Both the position numbers and the translations under genes were made by a program. 64,000 bases of DNA from an uncultured Paracoccaceae bacterium (GTDB lineage: Bacteria; Pseudomonadota; Alphaproteobacteria; Rhodobacterales; Rhodobacteraceae): the NCBI GenBank assembly GCA_947496535.1, contig CANMDE010000001.1, positions 124,001-188,000 of the forward strand. The letters are read 5' to 3'. Shown in pieces: positions 9,750-18,294 of the stretch (position 1 is the first letter of the stretch; the number at the start of each line of letters is the position of its first letter). Under the pieces are notes generated by a model. The model ran no database searches, was not told where the DNA came from, and worked only from the letters and a program-made list of their open reading frames with translations.

Positions 9750-10757
9750 CTATTGCAGCGTCAAGCTGCCGTCATCGGGCAAATAAGAGCCATCGAAGAA
9801 AAGCGCTGCATCGGGTTCTGCTTGGAATTCGTAGATGGTCTTGGTTTGCTCAATCGCGCTGCTCAGCCTGTCAGGATCAATTCCACCCATACCGTTGGCC
9901 TGCACGTAGTCGGTCAGCACGTTGGCCGAGATCGCCATGCCAAGACGTTCGGTTTCCAACGCCGCATCGGCAGCCGGGTTGCGTTCCATCAGCGCCTCAA
10001 TCGCCGTTTCGGGGGCGGCGATGGCATCTTTCCAGCCCTTGCCAACAGCACGCAGGAAACCGGTAACAGCTTGTGGATTGGCGGCGGCGAAATCCGTATT
10101 CACGATAATCGCATTGCCGTACAGATCGACCCCATAGTCCGCCATCAGGAGGACCGAAATGTCATCCTCTGGCACGCCCAACCGTTTGAGGTTCAGAGTA
10201 GAGGAAAAAGAAAATCCAGTCACAGCAGCGACTTCACCCTCGGCCAGCATCGGTTCACGAGTGGGAAATCCGACCGGTTCAACCGTGATGTCAGACGGAT
10301 CAATGCCGGTCGCCGCTGCAAAGATTGGAAACTGCGCCCAGGCTCCGTCTGGTGGCGGGGCGCCAAGAACTTTGCCAGCCAAGTCTTCCGGGGCTTCGAC
10401 GCCCAAGGACTTGCGGCCCACAATGGCAAATGGCGGCTTGTCATAGACCATCATTACCGCAGTTACCGGCGCACCCGGGTTCTGATCCAAAAACCGCATC
10501 AGTGAATTGATATCAGCGAAACCAATTGGAAACGCGCCAGTGGCAACTTTTGGGATTGCGTCCAGTGACCCTGCGCCTTCGGCGATAGTCACCGCTAGTT
10601 CTTCCTCGGCGAAGTAACCCGCATCCAAAGCATGGAAATATGGGGCTGAGGGGCCCTCGAATTTCCAGTCTAGTGCGAATGGCATTTCTGTTTCTGCAAC
10701 GGCCGGTGCGGCGACCATTGTCGCGGCCAGTGCAATGATCGATTTATAAAAACTCAT
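9750..10757 (-). CDS. Periplasmic substrate-binding protein (NMT1/THI5-like)
   Basis: About 335 residues with a signal peptide (ends AVA-E near residue 21), so it is periplasmic. The body follows the NMT1/THI5-like/SsuA fold, with DWKFEGPSAPYFHALDAGYF at the start of the mature protein and GAFPIGFADINSL as the typical ligand-loop region. It delivers substrate to the permease/ATPase pair downstream. ATG 10757 is chosen because GGAGCACGAA precedes it; an ATG at 10769 adds four residues. No thiamine riboswitch is visible upstream, so a thiamine-related substrate is not supported. The ligand is unknown. Confidence 0.88.
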   Translation of the reverse strand: MSFYKSIIALAATMVAAPAVAETEMPFALDWKFEGPSAPYFHALDAGYFAEEELAVTIAEGAGSLDAIPKVATGAFPIGFADINSLMRFLDQNPGAPVTAVMMVYDKPPFAIVGRKSLGVEAPEDLAGKVLGAPPPDGAWAQFPIFAAATGIDPSDITVEPVGFPTREPMLAEGEVAAVTGFSFSSTLNLKRLGVPEDDISVLLMADYGVDLYGNAIIVNTDFAAANPQAVTGFLRAVGKGWKDAIAAPETAIEALMERNPAADAALETERLGMAISANVLTDYVQANGMGGIDPDRLSSAIEQTKTIYEFQAEPDAALFFDGSYLPDDGSLTLQ

Positions 10758-10870
10758 TTCGTGCTCCATAGGCAGTCAAACCGGGGGCACGCTGCACGGT
10801 CGGCCAGAAAAAGGGCAGCGTCCAATGCGTAGCAGAGGCGCTGGAAACGATTGATTTGCAGCCGTGCACT

Positions 10871-10905
10871 CAGATTGGGCAAATTTATAGCATTTGCCCA
10901 ATCTG
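10871..10905. repeat. Perfect 14-bp inverted repeat between opgH and the ABC operon
   Basis: CAGATTGGGCAAAT and ATTTGCCCAATCTG flank a seven-base spacer. It lies 23 bases past the opgH stop and about 114 bases upstream of the solute-binding-protein start. On the minus strand, where both neighbours are transcribed, no T-run follows the stem, so it is either an mRNA 3'-end hairpin for the opg operon or an operator for the ABC operon. On the plus strand a short T-run (10912-10916) follows, but no plus-strand gene precedes it. Confidence 0.6.
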
Positions 10906-10927
10906 TGAGCATTTTTAAGCTGCTTTG

Positions 10928-12826
10928 CTATTCTGCTGGGATTTGGTCGGACATTCCCAAATCATGAGCAAAACGGCGACGCTGCGCGAAGGCCTCGCGG
11001 ATAATGGGTGGTGCGTTGATCGCCTCTGGTGTGCCCATGTAGTTGGCCGACCAACCGCGCTCGTTCAGGTCGACACCACTAAGAGCAGATAGCGGTACAG
11101 CCAGCGCGAGGCTTAGCCCGATGGGGATCAGCCACAGGGTAATAATGCCGTAGCTCATACCGACCAGCAACAGCACACCAACAACGGTTTCGAACATATG
11201 GAACTTGAGCATAGTCGCCCAGGAATACATTCCACCCTTGCGGTTCTGAGGCGACCACGTTTCACGTAGGCCAAACGCGGTGCGCATAACCGCAATAGAC
11301 TGCTGGACCATCATGATGGGCGCATAAGCGACGGATAGAGCGATCTCGATCGACACCGACGATATGAACTGGGCAACACCGCCGACATCCCGCATCTTCA
11401 GTCCCGTTCGGTGAATTGCTATCGCACTTAGCAGTTTTGGGGCCAGCAACATGCTGTACATGAACAGCAGCAAGGCAAAGCTGCTGATTTTTGTCATGGT
11501 CGGCCAGTTCACCTGCGGATCAAAGCCGCTGAAATAATTGACAACATTGCTCGTTTCCCCGTTCCCGACCAAGGCCCACACCACCAGCAATACGAACCAT
11601 GCTGGCGACATCAGATAACCCATGGCCCCATTGATTAGGTGAAACCGTGAAACCGCGTGAAAACCACGAGATGAGATCAGCGACAAATGCTGCAAGTTGC
11701 CCTGGCACCACCGCCTGTCGCGGAGCACGTAGTCGATCAACGTGGCGGGCACCTCTTCGTAGCTGCCCTCGATTTGTGGGACGAACCGCACTGACCAGCC
11801 AGCACGACGCAGCAGTCCTGCCTCGACGAAATCGTGACTAAGGATCAGCCGCGTCGGCCCTTTACTAAGCAGGGACCTGACACGTGGAAGACCCGCGCAA
11901 GTCGCAAATGCAGCGCTGCGGATAATTGCATTATGACCCCAGTAATTCCCCTCGCGATCGGTCCATTTAGCAAGCCCCTCGGCAAGTGCTGCGCCATAGA
12001 TTCGGTTAGAGAACTGCTGGACGCGGCCAAACACGGACCGTGCACCAAAAAGGGTCGGGAAGGACTGGATCAGTCCTGCGGATGGATCGCGCGACAGGGC
12101 ATCGGATAAATCCACAATGGCTTTGCCGCTCATCAGACTATCGGCATCAAGAACCAGCATTGCCTCGAATGCACCACCCCAGCGTTCGATCCAATCGGCA
12201 AGGTTCCCGACTTTACGGTCGATATTGTCCTTCCGACGGCGGTAGTAGACCTGCGCCTCGGCAGGCAACTGGGCCTTGAGAACTTGGAAAGCTCGCATTT
12301 CCTGCGTGGCGGCAAATTCGTCGCGTGTGTCAGACAGGATGAACAACGAATAGTTATGAACATGTGGCTCACGGTGTAGCGCCATCATCATCGCGGCGGC
12401 ATTGCCAAAAACGTCCGCCGGATCTTCATTGTAAACCGGCACAAGCAGGGCAACATCCAGTGGCGAAACCGGCGTTTGCTCGGTCACCTTCGGTCTTGCC
12501 ATCCAAAGACTGAACACGCCCAGGGTCGCCGTGCTTAGCGCCAAGGCAATCCAGAAGAATGTGAATACGATCAGAACAACGATGGCCCCTTCCAGTGCGG
12601 AGAAACCATCCATCTTGAACCAGTTGGTCAAGGCAACGCTAACCCCGATCGTGGTTAGAATTGCGGGAACAAACGCAATCAGCCGCCACCAAACGGTGCC
12701 CGCCTGCTCGCGGCCACCGGGGGCCGCTGCATCTACATAAGGTTGATCAAGTGCCTGAGTAGGCATAGCCAAAGGAGCCTCGGGAGGCATCCAGCCAGAT
12801 TGGGTATGATATTTTACGCCGTCCAT
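10928..12826 (-). CDS. opgH: Osmoregulated periplasmic glucan glucosyltransferase OpgH
   Basis: About 632 residues. A family-2 glycosyltransferase embedded in the inner membrane that builds the beta-glucan backbone from UDP-glucose. Hydrophobic helices at about 48-70 and 80-108 precede the cytoplasmic catalytic domain: VPVYNEDP (about 128), DADS (about 225) and the acceptor motif RDRRWCQGNLQH (about 370), then further membrane helices (about 410-580). It is shorter than enterobacterial OpgH, mainly at the N-terminus. ATG 12826 is used; a TTG at 12838 would add four residues. It overlaps the opgG end, so opgG-opgH are coupled, and it is the last gene of the operon. Confidence 0.93.
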   Translation of the reverse strand: MDGVKYHTQSGWMPPEAPLAMPTQALDQPYVDAAAPGGREQAGTVWWRLIAFVPAILTTIGVSVALTNWFKMDGFSALEGAIVVLIVFTFFWIALALSTATLGVFSLWMARPKVTEQTPVSPLDVALLVPVYNEDPADVFGNAAAMMMALHREPHVHNYSLFILSDTRDEFAATQEMRAFQVLKAQLPAEAQVYYRRRKDNIDRKVGNLADWIERWGGAFEAMLVLDADSLMSGKAIVDLSDALSRDPSAGLIQSFPTLFGARSVFGRVQQFSNRIYGAALAEGLAKWTDREGNYWGHNAIIRSAAFATCAGLPRVRSLLSKGPTRLILSHDFVEAGLLRRAGWSVRFVPQIEGSYEEVPATLIDYVLRDRRWCQGNLQHLSLISSRGFHAVSRFHLINGAMGYLMSPAWFVLLVVWALVGNGETSNVVNYFSGFDPQVNWPTMTKISSFALLLFMYSMLLAPKLLSAIAIHRTGLKMRDVGGVAQFISSVSIEIALSVAYAPIMMVQQSIAVMRTAFGLRETWSPQNRKGGMYSWATMLKFHMFETVVGVLLLVGMSYGIITLWLIPIGLSLALAVPLSALSGVDLNERGWSANYMGTPEAINAPPIIREAFAQRRRFAHDLGMSDQIPAE

Positions 12827-14325
12827 CGGTATAGCCAAACCTCTGTTATTATTTTGCCATTACGCCAAAGTTGCGCACGTAATTCTGCTGCTTCCGCCTC
12901 ACCCGGCAAAAGACTAAAGGCCAAACGCACACCGCCGGTGCCGGGGTTGCGCTGTAGGATACCGGGGGCCAATTCACCGGTGCTGCTTCGTAACGTGATG
13001 TTGATCTCGTCAAGTTCGACGTCGAAATTTGGGTGGGGCGCGTAGTCGATGGCAAAGACGGTTTTGATCTGGTCAAAGCCCTTGCCGATCCTGGAATTGA
13101 CCACCTTTGCGACATCCGGCAACGCTTCGGGCTCGTCGCCCCATGCCATATTGTAAGCGAACCGATACTCCGACCCAGCTGCGATTGGCTCTCTCGGGCG
13201 CCAATAGGCAACGATGTTGTCGTAAATTTCCTTGTCTGCCGGAATTTCCACCAGCTCAACAACGCCCTCGCCCCACTCACCAGATGGGGTGATCCACAGC
13301 GACGGCCGTTCGTGGTAATGCGCCTCAAGGTCGGCATAGCGTTCCGGATCGCGAGTACGCTGCATCAGGCCAAACCCTTTCGGGTTTGTGTCCACAAAGC
13401 TGCTGATTTCGACCTTCGAATGATTGCCGAGAGGCCGCCAGATACGCTCGTTATTGCCGTTCAACATCAGCAGCCCCTCGCTGTCATGCACAGCGGGCCG
13501 GAAATCGTTGAACTTGTGGCGATTTGTCTCGTCGAAAAGAAACATGCTCGTCAAGGCGGCCAGACCAGCGTGGCTCAGATCGACACGAGGATAAAGCACG
13601 GCATCGACGTCGACGATAGTGGGCGTCCCCGGAGTGATACGGAATGTGTAGGCGCCGGTTGTGGATGGTCCATTCAGCAAGGCGTGAACCATAAAGGTCG
13701 TGTCGCCCGGCTGCGCGGCCTCAATGTAGAAGTGCGTAAAGTCGGGGAATTCCTCACCGTCCGGGTTGCCGGTGCGCAATGCAAGACCACGGGCGGACAG
13801 ACCATAGGTCTGACCATTGCCGATGGCACGAAAGTAACTCGCGCCCTGAAAGACCATGAATTCTTCAAAAATCGCGGTTTTGTTCAGTTCAGCCCGCAGG
13901 CGGACGCCGGAATAGCCAATCGTCTCATCAATGGGCAGATCGGGGAAGTTGTCCGTCTTGTCGAACAGGGAAAAGTCGTAAAGCAATGGCGTCGCCATGC
14001 CGTTCTCAACTGTGTTGATCTCGACCGCACGTGGAAAGAACAGACCCGCCGTGAACAAGTCCAGCTTCAGTGGACGATCCTCGTCCATCCAGATGCCGTT
14101 TTTGCTGTTGAACCAGATATGCTGGAAATCCTCATAAGAGAGGTTGCGCCACTCCTCGGGTATCATTGGATTTGGTTCGTAGTTTTCTTGCGAAAGGCGT
14201 TTGGCTTCGCCTTCAAGCCATTCGCGCGAAAAAGCGGCATCGGTCCTGTCAGATGGTTGCACCTGACCAAAGGCCCGCGATGTGGCCAAAGCCAATGCGC
14301 TTGTCAAAAGAATACGGCGGTTCAT
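12814..14325 (-). CDS. opgG: Periplasmic glucan biosynthesis protein OpgG
   Basis: About 503 residues. Periplasmic protein needed, with OpgH, for osmoregulated periplasmic glucan synthesis, probably for branching or release. The N-terminus MNRRILLTSALALATSRAFG is a signal peptide with a twin-arginine near the start, so Tat export is possible. Family hallmarks include FQHIWFNSKNGIW, GYSGVRLR and a long beta-sandwich body ending LWRNGKIITEVWLYRW. Three consecutive ATGs (14331, 14328, 14325) begin it; the third is best spaced from the AGGA upstream, and the first overlaps the opgC stop as ATGA. Confidence 0.93.
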   Translation of the reverse strand: MNRRILLTSALALATSRAFGQVQPSDRTDAAFSREWLEGEAKRLSQENYEPNPMIPEEWRNLSYEDFQHIWFNSKNGIWMDEDRPLKLDLFTAGLFFPRAVEINTVENGMATPLLYDFSLFDKTDNFPDLPIDETIGYSGVRLRAELNKTAIFEEFMVFQGASYFRAIGNGQTYGLSARGLALRTGNPDGEEFPDFTHFYIEAAQPGDTTFMVHALLNGPSTTGAYTFRITPGTPTIVDVDAVLYPRVDLSHAGLAALTSMFLFDETNRHKFNDFRPAVHDSEGLLMLNGNNERIWRPLGNHSKVEISSFVDTNPKGFGLMQRTRDPERYADLEAHYHERPSLWITPSGEWGEGVVELVEIPADKEIYDNIVAYWRPREPIAAGSEYRFAYNMAWGDEPEALPDVAKVVNSRIGKGFDQIKTVFAIDYAPHPNFDVELDEINITLRSSTGELAPGILQRNPGTGGVRLAFSLLPGEAEAAELRAQLWRNGKIITEVWLYRWTA

Positions 14326-14327
14326 CA

Positions 14328-15566
14328 TCATCCTGTGGCAGACCTTTTCCAGGGCTGGCTTTTGAACCAGGATGCGGAATAGGCAGTGACAATCAAAAGG
14401 GCGCAACCAGACAAGTTGATAAGAACAACGGGCCCGACTTCATTCCCGATCATATCCAGAACAAAACCGCCAAAGCTGGAAAGCACGATAGACACCATGA
14501 ATACGGCTAAAGACTGCTGACCAACTTTTGTGATCAACGCGATGATCCGACGGGTCGTTCCTGCCATCGCGCTACTGCCCTTCACTATCAATCTTTTCCC
14601 GCCATCCCCGGCCAAAACCCACGCTAAATATGCCAGCGCTAAAAAGTGCACGAACCGCACCAGTCCAAAATTTGTCTTCGTAATCCACATCGCATTATCC
14701 GATCGCCATTGGCTCACCCATGTCATCCCGAATTCACGGATAGCGACGCTGGATATGAATACAGAGCCTATCACGATCACAACGGCCAGTGAGATCAGGG
14801 ACTTATTGACTGGTGGTTTCGGCAGCCAGCCGCGCATAAATGCAAAACCTGTGAAGAAAACCGCCTGCCAGCCGAACGGATTGAAGAACCAGGGTCGGTC
14901 TGACCACGGTTCTGCCGGGAAATTGATCGCAAATCGGCCTAATCCCAGCACATGCATAAGCTGAAGTTGGCCGAGTGCCCAAAATGCCAGACATACCGCG
15001 GCCACCAGCCATAAGCTGAGATTGGACAAGGCCATGATCAGCGGCATCATCAGCAGCAAGATCATATACATCGGTAGAATATCAAAGAAGTTGGGCACGT
15101 AGGTCAGCGTGAACAGGCCCAGCAATTGCTGTGGGGTCTCTGTGAAAAACCGTGTGAGGTTCCAGCTATTGACGTAGGTCTTATCAAACGGCCCCGCCGC
15201 ATCGATCGCTGCGAGCATCATCGCTGTCGCCAGAAAAAGACAGATATGGGCCCAGTAGATTTGCCAAATGCGATAGCTGACCCGCGCGGTACCGATAAGC
15301 CAGCCATTGCGGTCATAGCTGCGCCCGAATGCTACCGCAGAAGCCATGCCAGAACAGAACACAAATATCTCGGTCGCATCGGAAAAGCCGAACCGACCCG
15401 GAATCCAGTTGCCGACCCAGTTGTTCGGCATGTGCGAGATAAAAATGATGAACATCGCAAGACCGCGATAGAAATCGAGCCTAGGGTCACGGATTGTCGG
15501 GGCGATGCTCGCATCACCTGTTGGTATTGGGGACGTTTTCATTGATGTGGGCTTGGGACTGGCCAT
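14328..15566 (-). CDS. opgC: Glucan succinyltransferase-type membrane acyltransferase OpgC
   Basis: 412 residues with about ten transmembrane helices. In R. sphaeroides OpgC adds succinyl groups to osmoregulated periplasmic glucans. The OpgC-family start DPRLDFYRGLAMFIIFISHMP (about 27-47) and the segment GFSDATEIFVFCSGMASA (about 58-75) are clear. It precedes opgG with an ATGA overlap and follows a TPR gene by 37 bases, so all four probably form one transcript. An ATG at 15542 would remove eight residues. Neither opgD nor opgI is seen here. Confidence 0.88.
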   Translation of the reverse strand: MASPKPTSMKTSPIPTGDASIAPTIRDPRLDFYRGLAMFIIFISHMPNNWVGNWIPGRFGFSDATEIFVFCSGMASAVAFGRSYDRNGWLIGTARVSYRIWQIYWAHICLFLATAMMLAAIDAAGPFDKTYVNSWNLTRFFTETPQQLLGLFTLTYVPNFFDILPMYMILLLMMPLIMALSNLSLWLVAAVCLAFWALGQLQLMHVLGLGRFAINFPAEPWSDRPWFFNPFGWQAVFFTGFAFMRGWLPKPPVNKSLISLAVVIVIGSVFISSVAIREFGMTWVSQWRSDNAMWITKTNFGLVRFVHFLALAYLAWVLAGDGGKRLIVKGSSAMAGTTRRIIALITKVGQQSLAVFMVSIVLSSFGGFVLDMIGNEVGPVVLINLSGCALLIVTAYSASWFKSQPWKRSATG

Positions 15567-15603
15567 AAAAGTAGCGTTATTTCAGATAGCAAGCACATGA
15601 CCT

Positions 15604-16974
15604 TTATTCTGCCGGAACACTACTGGCAAATCCGGCAGCGGCGCGCCCCTCGGCGATCATCTGCCTGCGGACCGCAGTATATCCGTCCTCGGTCCCGCCG
15701 CGCAGGGCCATGCGTTGTGCCAGAATGTCGGCGGCTTCGTCCAGAAAACCAGCGCGGATGCCGCTATCGATTGTGAGGCGTTCAAATACATCACGTTGAG
15801 CGTGGCTGCCGCCGGCATCACGGATCGTGGCACGGGCGCGGGCAAGATTGACAAAGGCCACATCATATTGCGCTTCGCCAAAAGCCTCTAATCCGGCAGC
15901 AGCGGACAGACCCGGGGCCGCCATAGCCCTTTGCACATCGGTCTGACCCATTTTGGCATCACGGTGCAAACGGCCCATCATCGTGGTGATCGCGTCATCC
16001 CGTTTGCCGCCAACCAACGCCAGCATGTAGTGCAGGTCAGCAAAAATCAGACAACCGTCCTCGGTCCGGTGAGAAGAAATCTCAGCCAGCTCTTCCCAGC
16101 GGTCGCCGACATCGACGCCATCCAGCTCCAATCGACTTAAAAGCGAGGTGGCGTTGGAGATATCGCGGTAGTCGTCCGTATGGTCTTTGCGGATCTCGGT
16201 GTCGTAAAGATCCATAACCACATCAATCTCACCCAGATCAAGATGCATCAGGGCCTTGTGCCACCAGACGTGATAGCGAAAGTTATGGCAATGGGCCCAA
16301 GCGTTTTCGCGGCCGGCGAGCCACTTGATCCCACCTGCCGCATCGGCTGTCATATCATGAACATGGGCCACCGCATGCAGCCCCCAGGCATCATCCGGGG
16401 AGATCAACATCCCCTTGCGCCCGGCAATCTGTGCGGCAGCATAGTCGCCCGTTTCTTCCAGCGCAAAGGCGTGGCAACCCATCAGATAGCCGTATCCGGC
16501 ATGGTCAGTGCCATATGCGGGCATGACCTGCTCCAGCATCCGTCGCATTCCCCGGCTATCGCCGAGTACAAAGCGCAATGCATGATCGAGTTTGACCGCC
16601 AGCATGTCTGTTGGGTTGGTCGCCAGGTTTGTCTCGAACGATTTCAGCGCATCCCGGGATTGCCCGCTCATCCATGTGGCGACAGCGGTCAGAAAGCTCT
16701 GTTCGCGCGGGCTGACGGGCGTGACCTTGGCGCATTGCTGCGCTGTCACCAATGCCTCATGCGCGGTCTCAGTGGTCTCAGCGCGGCCAAGCAACACATA
16801 GAACATCGCTTTAACGGCATGTCCAAGTGCAAAATCCGGGGCTGCATCCAATGTGGCGGCCAAATGGGTTGGCGTAGTGGCCCCATGTGCCAAAAACGCC
16901 AATTGGGTCTTGTTCCAGTGCTCCAATGCAGCTGGATTTGAAAGTGTCGTGACCTGCCCGAATATGTCCTGCAT
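15604..16974 (-). CDS. Tetratricopeptide-repeat protein (TTC38-like)
   Basis: About 456 residues, no signal peptide or membrane helix, so cytoplasmic. The protein is alpha-helical with TPR-like Ala/Leu-rich repeats (for example AVKAMFYVLLGRAETTETAHEA and DYAAAQIAGRKGMLISPDDAW, each only in part) and the central HAVAHVHDMTADAAGG and WWHKALMHLDLG motifs of the TTC38-type family. Its biochemical role is unknown. It lies 37 bases upstream of opgC on the same strand and may be the first gene of the glucan operon; that link is inferred from spacing. ATG 16974 is preferred to TTG 16992. Confidence 0.75.
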   Translation of the reverse strand: MQDIFGQVTTLSNPAALEHWNKTQLAFLAHGATTPTHLAATLDAAPDFALGHAVKAMFYVLLGRAETTETAHEALVTAQQCAKVTPVSPREQSFLTAVATWMSGQSRDALKSFETNLATNPTDMLAVKLDHALRFVLGDSRGMRRMLEQVMPAYGTDHAGYGYLMGCHAFALEETGDYAAAQIAGRKGMLISPDDAWGLHAVAHVHDMTADAAGGIKWLAGRENAWAHCHNFRYHVWWHKALMHLDLGEIDVVMDLYDTEIRKDHTDDYRDISNATSLLSRLELDGVDVGDRWEELAEISSHRTEDGCLIFADLHYMLALVGGKRDDAITTMMGRLHRDAKMGQTDVQRAMAAPGLSAAAGLEAFGEAQYDVAFVNLARARATIRDAGGSHAQRDVFERLTIDSGIRAGFLDEAADILAQRMALRGGTEDGYTAVRRQMIAEGRAAAGFASSVPAE

Positions 16975-17057
16975 TTTAGTATCCAATCGCAAAGAGAGCT
17001 GTACTTAGTGACCCGTCAGTTTTTTGGCATATCGGAATTGGCGAATATAACCATGTC

Positions 17058-17082
17058 ACAGGTCCGTGAATGACAGACCTGT
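17058..17082. repeat. 7-bp inverted repeat between the CoA-transferase and TPR genes
   Basis: ACAGGTC and GACCTGT flank 11 bases. It follows the minus-strand CoA-transferase stop and precedes the TPR gene; no T-run is present, so a termination or operator role is only possible. Confidence 0.3.
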
Positions 17083-17117
17083 TAACTGTGTTTCAATTGT
17101 TTGATTTTCTTAAGCTT

Positions 17118-18293
17118 TCAAGATTTTGGAAAGCCCTTGCGCAGAATCTCGGCTGTATCCTGCCCTAGCTTGGGTGGAGCATGGCGATAAGTCACTGGCG
17201 TCCTCGAAAAATGCAGCGGATTGCCTATCAGACGAACATGACCGCCTAGGATATCAGCTGAATTGAGATCAGTAATCATGCCACGGGCCGCAACCTGATC
17301 GCTGTCAAAGACCTGATCAATGGTCTGGACCGGTCCTACCGGTACTTTGCATTCCTCCAGACCCGCAACAATTTCATGGCTGCTAAGTGCAGCCAGAACT
17401 GGCTCAAGGGCCGGTATCAGCGCATCGCGGTTTTCCAAACGTGCAGGATTCGTTGCAAATCGCGGGTCATCGGCAAGATGGTCGAGACCTAGAAAGGCGC
17501 AAAACCGCTGGAACTGCCCATCATTGCCGACCGCAATAATCACATGCCCATCGGCGCTTTCAAAAACCTGATACGGCACGATATTGGGGTGTCCGTTGCC
17601 TCGGCGCTTCGGTATGTCGCCAGAGGTCAGGTAATTCGTCCCTTCATTGATCAGCCATGCAATCTGAGTATCGACAAGCGATATGTCGATATGCTGCCCT
17701 TCGCCCGTCGCATCGCGGTGTCTCAAAGCGGCCAGAATACCCACGGTCGCATACATACCGCACATCACGTCCGAAACGCCGACCCCGACTTTCATCGGCT
17801 CACCGTCTGGCTCGCCCGTCAATGACATGATGCCGCCATAGCCCTGTGCCATAAGATCGTAGCCAGGCTTGCTCGCGTTCGGACCGGTCTGGCCAAAGCC
17901 GGATATGGAGCAATAGACCAGCTTTGGAAACGCCGCACACATCGTCGCAGCATCAAGGCCATACTTGGCAAGACCACCCACCTTGAAGTTCTCGACAATG
18001 ACATCGGCCTCAGCTGCCAACCCGCGGACCAGTTCTTGCCCCTCGGTTGTTGTAATATCCACAGCCACGGATTTCTTGTTGCGGTTGGCACACATGAAAT
18101 AGGCGGATAGGTCGGTTGGCTTCCCGTCCTTGCCTTTGGCAAAGGGCGGCCCCCAGCTTCGGGTGTCATCCCCACCTTGGGGATTTTCAATCTTGACGAC
18201 ATCAGCCCCAAGATCACCGAGCAACTGCGTACAGGTCGGCCCCGCCAGAATGCGTGTCAGATCAAGGATACGCAGACCATCTAAAGCGCCCAT
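17118..18293 (-). CDS. CaiB/BaiF-type (class III) CoA-transferase
   Basis: About 391 residues. Family III CoA-transferases move CoA between carboxylic acids through an aspartyl intermediate. The start MGALDGLRILDLTRILAGPT is typical, and the catalytic Asp is expected in the GYDLMAQGYGG segment (about 143-153). GEPMKVGVGVSDVMCGMYA and the late QTIDQVFDSDQVAARGM segment are further family marks. ATG 18293 lies one base after the stop of the ThDP-enzyme gene (TGA-T-ATG), so the two are co-transcribed; upstream in-frame starts to 18326 would overlap that gene. A shared pathway is likely but the substrate acid is unknown. Confidence 0.88.
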   Translation of the reverse strand: MGALDGLRILDLTRILAGPTCTQLLGDLGADVVKIENPQGGDDTRSWGPPFAKGKDGKPTDLSAYFMCANRNKKSVAVDITTTEGQELVRGLAAEADVIVENFKVGGLAKYGLDAATMCAAFPKLVYCSISGFGQTGPNASKPGYDLMAQGYGGIMSLTGEPDGEPMKVGVGVSDVMCGMYATVGILAALRHRDATGEGQHIDISLVDTQIAWLINEGTNYLTSGDIPKRRGNGHPNIVPYQVFESADGHVIIAVGNDGQFQRFCAFLGLDHLADDPRFATNPARLENRDALIPALEPVLAALSSHEIVAGLEECKVPVGPVQTIDQVFDSDQVAARGMITDLNSADILGGHVRLIGNPLHFSRTPVTYRHAPPKLGQDTAEILRKGFPKS

Positions 18294-18294
18294 A

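Noticed and set aside
9654..10505. 283-codon open frame antisense to the ABC solute-binding protein
   Set aside because: Shadow of a well-supported gene; the translation is low-complexity with no recognisable domain.
10758..10870. Possible thiamine (TPP) riboswitch upstream of the ABC operon
   Set aside because: The conserved CUGAGA and the second conserved core of the TPP element are absent on the minus strand.
13033..14382. 449-codon open frame antisense to opgG
   Set aside because: It mirrors opgG codon by codon, shows no protein family and no ribosome site. OpgG on the other strand is unmistakable.
16180..16941. 253-codon open frame antisense to the TPR gene
   Set aside because: Shadow of the TPR gene, with Cys/His-rich random-looking translation.
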